64,000 nucleotides of DNA from Sarcophilus harrisii (taxonomy: Eukaryota; Chordata; Mammalia; Dasyuromorphia; Dasyuridae). Position numbers and translations under genes: made by a program. Positions 57,401 through 64,000 of this stretch are shown here, one piece after another. Where the stretch lies: contig NC_045430.1 in the NCBI RefSeq assembly GCF_902635505.1, forward strand, positions 274,764,681 to 274,828,680. The letters are read 5' to 3'. The notes beneath the pieces are model-generated. The model did no database searches and was not told where the DNA came from. It saw only the letters and a list, made by a program, of their open reading frames with translations. Each line of letters begins with the position of its first letter. Within the stretch, counting starts at the first letter, position 1.

Positions 57401-60400
57401 CTTGGAATCAGGCATGTTCCAATCCTATTCTGGCCACTCTCAGCCGCGGGCTCCTTGTCTGTCCAGTGGGGACAATCATGCTTCCAACAGACTTGCTGTA
57501 ACAGAATCTAGACCCGGCACTCTTACAGCTTTCAAGTTCCATACATGCCAACTGTGACCGTCAAATATTGATATGAACACATATTTGCCCTGGGGAGTTA
57601 GCCACAGATGGGAAGAGCAATGGTCAGCGGACGACAGAAGCCAAAAGGAACAATGGACTTCCGTTTTCCCCTCAAGAGCCAAGGAGAGGTTGTTCCAAAA
57701 GTCTCGGTGCAGCTTTAAGCTACCAAGTTGAGCTCAAGGATTAGATCCAAGAGACAGTTTACTTAATGAAAACTCAGCCACCCATCCTTACTCATAAAAA
57801 GTAGGGGATATGGCCAGAACATGCCAGGCAGGACTCAGATTTACCCCAGCTCTACTGTACAATCAGATTTCAATTCAAATTATTTCAAAAATGACTGAAA
57901 CAACTTAATATGTGTAATCTAGAAAAATAGATACATTGATTTCATTTTCATATTTATTCTCTCTAAATTATAATTTCTGCAAGAGGACATATTTAACTTA
58001 GAATAACATACACCATTTGTCACATACCATATTTTGCCAGCAAATAAAGCTGCCTCGAAATCTTTTGGAGGCGTAGCTAGAGTATAAATAAGTAGAATCT
58101 AAGACACCATTGCTTCCAGCTTTTAAAGTGCTTACATAAAAACTGTCTAAACATGTCCTCCCAGGAATATGCATTAGTGATGCATAATTTAATTGACTAA
58201 ACTCCCTCTATTCTAGAAATTTGTCAATAAACCCAAAGAACAATTGCAGTGCAAACTCTGTGGCTGTTAGTCAAGTTACTGATTTAGCACATCTAAGACT
58301 GCAGCTTATGGCACCAACATTCATTGCTCATAATCATTTCTTCTTTGAATAACCCAGTAAATGATTCAAATCCATGCAAGGAAAAAAAATGTCCATGGTG
58401 AAAACTGCCTAGCTAAAGGCCCCCAAGTTTGCCCCTGCAGCCAGAGAACCCTTCCCTCACTTACATGCCAGGCAAGTCCGACTTGAGTCTGCACTGTGTT
58501 GGTCGGCATAGTGCTTACACTTGCATCGAATGGGCCGAGTTCCACTTAAAGGCACGTAGTGAAAGGAGTTGCACGGGCACTGGCTCACTTTACAAGGCAG
58601 AGAAATTGGACGATCTGCCGGGAGGACTATGAATTCAGTTTTATGTTGTTTATACCTGAAAAGAACATTGAAGCAAAAGAAAGGAGACAGTGAATGAGAA
58701 CAGGGCGGCCAAAATTGACCAGAATTTCCATCTTTTAAAATCCTTCAAAAATAACAAATGAACCTCAGCAGAAATAAAAAGTTTGCATAAACCACAGCTA
58801 AAGGCATTGGGGTACATGATTGTGTCGGGGCAGGCACAGAAGCATAGAAGAGCTGTATGAACTGCTGCAGAGAAAAGGAGAGCCGAGAAAACAATGCAGA
58901 AACAATAACTCCAACAGTGTAAATGGAAAGTTTACAATAATTAATCAAAAGTGAATCAATTCTGACAAACATGACTCTTTCCGACAATGAGATCATTGAG
59001 GCCAGTTCCAATGATCTTTGTGATGAAGAGAGTTACTTACACCCAGAGAGGACTGTGGGAACTGAGGGTGGATAACAACAGAACATTCTCACTCTTTTTG
59101 TTGTTATTTGTTTGCGCTTTGTTTTACTCATTTACTTTCCTTTTTGATCTGATCTTTCTTGTGCAGAAAGAGAATTGTATAAATATGTTTACACATATTG
59201 GATTTAACATATATTTTAACTTTATAATTGGATTGCTTGCTATCTGGGGAGGGGTTGGGGGGGGGAAAGGGGAAAATCTTAAACACAAGGCTATGCACGG
59301 GTCAATGTTGAAAAATTATCTGTGCATGTTATGAAAATAAAAAAACAAATTTTTAAAAAGTGAATGTCACAAGATTGTCAAGATTAAAGCAGGAGTCAAG
59401 AGATACAAGAGGATATCCCTTTGTGGAGATGCGAGGGCCACAAACACTGTGAAATGCATAGATTTTCCCACTTTTTCAATATGTTGATCAGTTGCACTGA
59501 TTTTTTTTCCCTCTTTTAAAAAAAATTGTGTGGGATAGCTCTCTGGGAGAAAGAGGGGGAAAAAAAACATTTGGTCATGTCCAGAGGGGCTGGATAAAAT
59601 GGCCTCCGGAGTCCTACTACAGGACGTTCTCATCACCCTTGCCACATGACTAGCCCCTCTTCTCTTCCTGTCTTCCATTTTTTGAGGACACCTTTTGTTC
59701 TACTCCTCAGAGTTCTCCATCAGAGCTCCTCCCAGGTGACATGCTTTTACACCTCATGCCAACCATAGACCCTCTCTGTTATGTTCCACATTTTGCTGCC
59801 ACACAGAAACACCAGCAGAATGTTAGAATTCACACAAAATAATAGATATCAAATAAGTTAGACTTAGTGTTGAAATACTATCTCCCCAAAAAAGTTACAC
59901 ATTCAGGCACAAATTTCCATCTATGACTATTTTTCCTGGATTGCTATGATCTGGGAAAGGCAAAATTAATTCATAAAAAATCAAGCTGATAACATAAGAT
60001 ATTATTTCAAAAGAAAGTCAAGTTCAGACAGGTGAGGATGAAATTATTTTTTCTTTTTTTATTATTATTATAACTTTTTATTGACAGAACATATGCATGG
60101 GTAATTTTTTACATTATCCCTTGCACTCACTTCTGTGAGAATAAGCCTATTGAAAATTCCCAATTAAAGATAAAGATATTTTGTGTAAGTCTCACTACTG
60201 TTGAGCTTTCATGATGGTAGGCAAAAGAAAGGGATTACATTAAACATTTTTAAAGCTCAAATAACAAGCACTCAATTCTTTAATTGTTCTATTTCTTAAT
60301 TGTTCTATTAAGTAAAGAAAATAAGATGGACAAATCTGCTCACTGAAATTTTTCTACAAAAAAACTAGAATTTCATTATCAGAACCTTTTGATTTTAACA

Positions 60401-62586
60401 GTACCATGTCTAAGCAAATTAAGCCCTTTATATCATACATAAACATATTTCTCACTCTGCATTTATCAAGGACCAAAGGTTGAAATATTATTTTAGTGAA
60501 ATTTTAATCCAAACACAAACATGTTATTAAATGACTTCCTTGCATGAAAATTTAGTTCTAACAAAGTCATCCAAAGGAGGTCATACATAGAGAGAGAGGA
60601 GATAAAATATAGCATTTATGCAAATTTGTTAAACATCTATTATATACTGGGCATTGTGCTAGGTGTTGGGGATACAGCTATGAAAAATGAAATAAAAAGA
60701 AAACAAAATAATAGCTCTTAAGAAGCTTCCATTCTACTAGGAGGTACATAATACACAATATATACAATTTTCCAAGTAATTTCCGTTAGGGGATGAACTT
60801 TGAAGCAAACTGGGGATTCCAAGAGGTGGAAGTGAGCAGGGAGAACATCCTATGTAAGCTGTGGAAGATGGAATATTGTGCATTGGAAATAGGAAATGAG
60901 CTAGGGGGAGGGGGGTAGAACAGAAAGCACACTCTGGCTAGCATCCTATTGTTTCTACTCTTTTTCAAAGCCCACTTCTTAAGAGACAGTGAACCCTGGG
61001 TCCCTTCTGCCACTTCTCAATCTCTCCTCACCCTTTATAATCCAGCTTCTGACCCAGCCACTAACCTGTCCTCTTCAAAGTCACTAATCACACCTTGACT
61101 GTCAATGGCAATCAGAAGCCATGGGATGCTTCTGAGGGTGGCAATCACACTCACCACTTGCTCCTCCCTGAATTCTAGACTCCCATGGCTTCTATGACAC
61201 TGCTCTCACTCAGCTGTCTTCCTGTCTGTTCATCCCTTCCCAAGCTTTTGAGCTCCAGGATCATCCTCCTCATCACTAATAAATGTGGACACCCCCCCAA
61301 CGTTCTTTTCTATCTACATTCTCCCTTAGCAATTTCATCGCTCTCATGAGTTCCATTATTATACATCTACCACCTGCTGGATATCTCCCTCTCAGTGCCC
61401 TACAAGTAGCTCAAATTCGACATGTACAAAACAGAACATTTCCCCCAAACCTATTCCTCTTCCAGATGTAGCCCCATCTCTGGGGAAGCCACCATTCTTC
61501 CTGTCACCTGGGTTCATAACTAGTTGTCAGCCTGTGACTATTCTCCATATCCAATCACTCACTGAGGTTCATCAGTTGAAGAAGACTGCTGGATGTCAGG
61601 AAAGGCTTCTTGTAGGAAATGGTACAAAAATTGAACCAAAAAGGAAGCAAACATTCTGAGAGAAGGCAGGGTGCTACAGGTGTGGAGCAGGGCCTGGAGA
61701 TCATACATCCGGTCCACCCATGTTGTCCAAGCACCCCCCACCTCCCACTGCCAGCTCTGGATCTTTCTGTGCCCTTACATTTTACCACACAGACCCTCAT
61801 TAAGCATGGCCAACTCCACAGCCATCTCCTGCATCTGTGCACCTTCTCCCACAGGCCCTCCTCTTTCAACATCACAGAGTGTGCCTGTTCAGAACCTTTC
61901 TCTTCTTCCAGGATTCAGCTCTAGACTCTCCCTAGAGGGAAGGATTTTCTTCCACCTCAAGTTTTCCTAAAGCACTTTGCCTGGGCCTCTCCATTACCCT
62001 GTCACCTCTGGATCTCTCACACTCCTATTAACAAAATCCTTCCCTACAAAACCTCATTCTCTCAATCTCCCCCAACCTCATTTCTTACTTCGCTGTGTCC
62101 ATAATGTAGTCTTCCCTACCCTCAACCATCTCAGAGGTCGGGGCCATGGACCTTTTCTAATATTTGTGTTTCCATCATCTTGTGCAGTAGCTTGCTATTC
62201 ATTCTCTTCCTTTATCACCACCCCGATAAAATAAAACTGTATTCTTTTCTGAAGTCACCAAGATGAATAAGGGAAGCTTGTTGAGACATTAAGATGCTCA
62301 ACTAACAAACCTGAGGTCCAAAATTATTTTAAAACTTTTTTTCAATTTATAACAAAGATTATAGAGTCTATTCATCAATTTTTATTTTGGCTGTGGCATC
62401 ATATCTTACCTGTGTGTACAAAAACATGGAGTTTGTGGGCCAACAAGTTTACAGTCCATGCCCGTTGGTGATCGCCAGCTCACATATAATCTGTTTCGTA
62501 ATCGCAGTGGTAAAATTTTATTTCTGAACACATCAGATTCTTCAGGGGTGAAAAGTGAACAACCTCCATCATCCTCACCAGCATTT
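51399..62586 (-). CDS. FAM221A: FAM221A, Cys-rich protein of unknown function (5' exon outside window)
   Basis: Six exons join in frame and match human FAM221A (about 298 residues, recalled) from its second coding segment on. The first part has PLRLRNRLYVSWRSPTGMD, then GPQTPCFCTHR. Next come several Cys pairs (SLPCKVSQCPCNSF, RPIRCKCKHYADQHS, CLACSKC, YTCSCGHPAHAH) that look like a zinc-binding Cys/His-rich region. After it lies the conserved LGKPVGRNVPYAAMG, then a Ser-rich linker and EDDMAYFERHYQER. No signal peptide or membrane segment is seen. The function of the family is not established. The N-terminal exon (human MERLTLPLGG onward) is missing because it lies past 64000. The C-terminal exon is the least certain part. 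Confidence 0.93.
51490..53866. other. FAM221A last intron, mostly unrecognised
   Basis: A+T-rich to mixed sequence. No repeat I can name with confidence. A minus-strand AKWSKK stretch near 51.92 kb recalls the human FAM221A tail but lacks an acceptor. Confidence 0.45.
53867..53946 (-). CDS. FAM221A: FAM221A exon with EDDMAYFERHYQER
   Basis: 80 bases, LSNQTSSSRRPGEDDMAYFE then RHYQER; human has RRPEEDDMAFFERRYQER. Acceptor TTTTGTAG, donor AAGG|GTAAAG. Confidence 0.95.
54579..54653 (-). CDS. FAM221A: FAM221A Ser-rich linker exon
   Basis: 75 bases, phase 1 in and out, encoding EFLKSTMNPADHSSKTGQ onward. Human has EFLESPITAVDSPFLK and a Ser run, so only the start aligns. Acceptor ACCTAG, donor CAAG|GTAGGT. 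Confidence 0.85.
54880..55175. mobile_element. SINE tail then CR1-like LINE fragment
   Basis: 54885-54955 is a plus-strand SINE tail (CCCCAAATGGGGTCACCAAG). 54956-55175 has the CR1-type wording CCTTAACCAGTCTTCCTAGT and AACATCTCCAGTCTCCTC. Confidence 0.55.
55200..56988. other. FAM221A intron, moderately G+C-rich
   Basis: No further exon with likeness to FAM221A and no named repeat. Several chance frames of 60-100 codons on both strands. Confidence 0.5.
56989..57195 (-). CDS. FAM221A: FAM221A exon (Cys-rich end and conserved PYAAMG block)
   Basis: 207 bases, SKCPEFRSYYTCSCGHPAHA then QTVVETREERLALGKPVG and VPYAAMG; human has SKCSGFHSCFTCACGQPAYAH. Acceptor TTCTGCAG, donor TTAG|GTGGGT. Confidence 0.95.
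57385..57505 (+). mobile_element. MIR-like SINE fragment
   Basis: GGGCTTGGAATCAGGCATGT, CTTGTCTGTCCAGTGGGGAC. Confidence 0.5.
58465..58655 (-). CDS. FAM221A: FAM221A Cys-rich exon
   Basis: 191 bases beginning RYKQHKTEF and containing RPIRCKCKHYADQHS, human RPIRCRCKHFADQHS. Acceptor TTTTCAG, donor GCAT|GTAAGT. The last base starts a Cys codon completed by the next exon. Confidence 0.95.
58850..59348 (+). mobile_element. L1 3' UTR, third subfamily
   Basis: GAGATCATTGAGGCCAGTTC, AGAGAGGACTGTGGGAACTG, TTTTTGTTGTTATTTGTTTG, ending TATGAAAATAAAAAAACAAA. Confidence 0.88.
59365..59565 (+). mobile_element. L1 3' UTR fragment, other subfamily
   Basis: ATCCCTTTGTGGAGATGCGA, CTTTTTCAATATGTTGATCA; same type as at 12.65 kb. 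Confidence 0.65.
60050..60130 (-). mobile_element. L1 3' terminus, reversed
   Basis: TTATAACTTTTTATTGACAG and TACATTATCCCTTGCACTCA are the reverse of the end seen at 7.1 kb. Confidence 0.8.
60630..60785 (-). mobile_element. L2/CR1-clade LINE 3' end, reversed
   Basis: GGGCATTGTGCTAGGTGTTG, GGGGATACAGCTATGAAA, AGAAGCTTCCATTCTACTAG. Confidence 0.7.
61010..61560 (+). mobile_element. L2/CR1-clade LINE fragment
   Basis: ACATGTACAAAACAGAACAT, ATTTCCCCCAAACCTATTCC, CTTCCTGTCACCTGGGTTCA fit the L2-type body. 61561-62300 continues C/T-rich but is not assigned. Confidence 0.6.
62410..62586 (-). CDS. FAM221A: FAM221A exon (first one in window)
   Basis: 177 bases encoding GEDDGG through FCTHR; human has GEDDGGKLFTPEEYEEYK then PLRLQNRLFVSW. 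Acceptor TTGTAG, donor ACAG|GTAAGA, phase 2 out. Confidence 0.94.
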
Positions 62587-63004
62587 CTACAACAAAATTT
62601 TTTATAAGTTTGGGGTGTTAGTTTTCAGAGAAATGCAAATTAAAATATAAAATATAGAAAATGAGATTGCATAGTCAAGTAAAGATTTCACTTTCACCTT
62701 TCATGTTAATCAGTCAGAGAACAGTTATGAAACTACTTACTATATCAGACCCTACACATAGTTTATTATATATTTATCTGGATTTTCTCTTTCTGAGGCA
62801 GACTAAAATACACTCTGACTTCCTTTATCCCTCTCTAGAACTAGCCAAAAGGGCAGGTCTGAAATGCCAAGGCATTTATCATTCAAAAACCAAGAAAATG
62901 CTCACTAGTGCATACAGGTGACTCTAGCTCCCAGGCAGGGCTGCACTCTAGGGATAATACCCTGGAAAGTACCTGCTTTCAGCCATCAAAAGACATTCAA
63001 TGGC

Positions 63005-63190
63005 ACATTAAGCTAAGGTTTAGGAAGACCACTTCTGACCCTGATGAGTTGGGGGATTCTGGGAAAGTCACTTGACTTGCTCCATCTGTGAGACAGCATC
63101 TACTTCTCGGGATTGTTGCTCAGAAGGCTCAAATGAGATCATGTGTAGTTGAATTGTTATTGCACTTAGTTTACATAAGCTTTCAGCTCT
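63005..63190 (+). mobile_element. MIR
   Basis: GGGGGATTCTGGGAAAGTCA, CTCAAATGAGATCATGTGTA. Decayed. Confidence 0.55.
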
Positions 63191-63619
63191 ATGGATTGAA
63201 ATTCAGCTCTATTTTAACAACAATAAAAATGCCAAAAGTAGGCTAAACCTCCAAACTGTCATATAAAAACTAGGGGAAGGGAAAGGAAATTTAAGTAGTC
63301 AAAAATGAAAGCTTCTCCCTTTGAATGTTTGCCTCCGTAATGACATTTGCAATCAGCTACGTAATTTTCTATGTCCCATTTTCTCTCTTACAAAGTATTA
63401 TGTTTTTGGTCTCTAGTCTTTGAAATCAACTGATAATAGTTTTGGGGTGAAAGAGAGGCACAGACCAATTAATCATCTTAAGGCCCCTCCTCTTAAATGT
63501 ACATATAAAACATCTTTAAAGTGATATAGCTTTGTACTGTTAAAAATGTCTCAGTTCAGTGTTATGAATGTGATCACAATCATCTTGTTATACCAAAGAA
63601 TTTGTTCCTCTAGTAGATG

Positions 63620-63893
63620 AGTGGAAGGAAGGAAAGGAGGGAGGAAGAGAGGGAGGAAGGGAGGAAGGGAGGAAGGGAGGAAGGGAGGAAGGAAGGAAGG
63701 AAGGAAGGAAGGAAGGAAGGAAGGAAGGAAGGAAGGAAGGGAGGGAGGGAGGGAGGGAAAGAGGAAGGAAGGGAAGGAGGGAGGGAGGGAAGGAAGAAGG
63801 GAGGGAGGAAAGGAGGAAGGAAAAAAGAAGGGAAGGAGGGAAGGAAGGAGGAAGGAAGGAAAAGAGGAAGGAAAAAAGGAAAGAGGGAAGGAG
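63620..63893. repeat. (GGAA)n/(GGGA)n purine microsatellite
   Basis: About 270 bases of almost pure G/A, with 14 or more uninterrupted GGAA units near 63686-63740 and mixed GGGA, GAAA units around. Creates Arg/Lys/Gly or Ser/Pro/Phe frames that are not genes. On its right it adjoins a reversed SINE head (63894-63945). Confidence 0.95.
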
Positions 63894-64000
63894 GGACCCC
63901 AGGACCCAGAGCCCTCACCACTCAGTCACCTAAACTACCCCTGGAAAAAGCAAGACCCAAGTTCAAGTGCCACTTTGGGTTATTAGACTGTTGTGATCCC

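Noticed and set aside
63610-63986. Open frames of 103 and 121 codons at the right end
   Set aside because: Low-complexity translation of the GGAA microsatellite.

Overview
This window is ordinary vertebrate nuclear DNA: introns rich in A+T, one strongly CpG-rich promoter block, and dense interspersed repeats. The repeats point to a marsupial. They include tRNA-headed CORE-SINEs of the MAR1/WSINE kind, marsupial-type L1 3' ends, and many old MIR and L2/CR1 fragments. The species cannot be fixed from the sequence alone.

Two protein-coding genes lie head to tail on the minus strand. From about 45.4 kb down past the left edge is STK31, a germ-cell tudor and kinase-like protein. Twenty-one coding exons (860 codons) are traced here; the C-terminal part of the kinase-like domain lies beyond position 1. 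From the right edge down to about 51.25 kb is FAM221A (human C7orf46). Six coding exons are traced; the first coding exon or exons lie beyond position 64000. The order FAM221A then STK31, same strand, matches the human 7p15.3 arrangement as I recall it. Every exon join keeps frame, and the joined proteins align with the human proteins from memory.

Layout: 1-45.4 kb, STK31 exons separated by repeat-filled introns; 44.8-45.5 kb, an unusual ~81-bp tandem array with SINE-like motifs that holds STK31 coding exon 1; 45.4-47.5 kb, CpG-rich presumed promoter containing a large C-rich minisatellite; 47.5-51.2 kb, intergenic repeats and unique DNA; 51.25-64 kb, FAM221A.

The most unusual signals are the SINE-like tandem array at STK31 exon 1, the minisatellite in its upstream region, two consecutive GC-AG introns bracketing a tudor exon, and a possible short lineage-specific STK31 N-terminus starting Met-Gly-Cys. 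I saw no prokaryotic-style system, CRISPR array, tRNA or rRNA gene, and no convincing undescribed gene.
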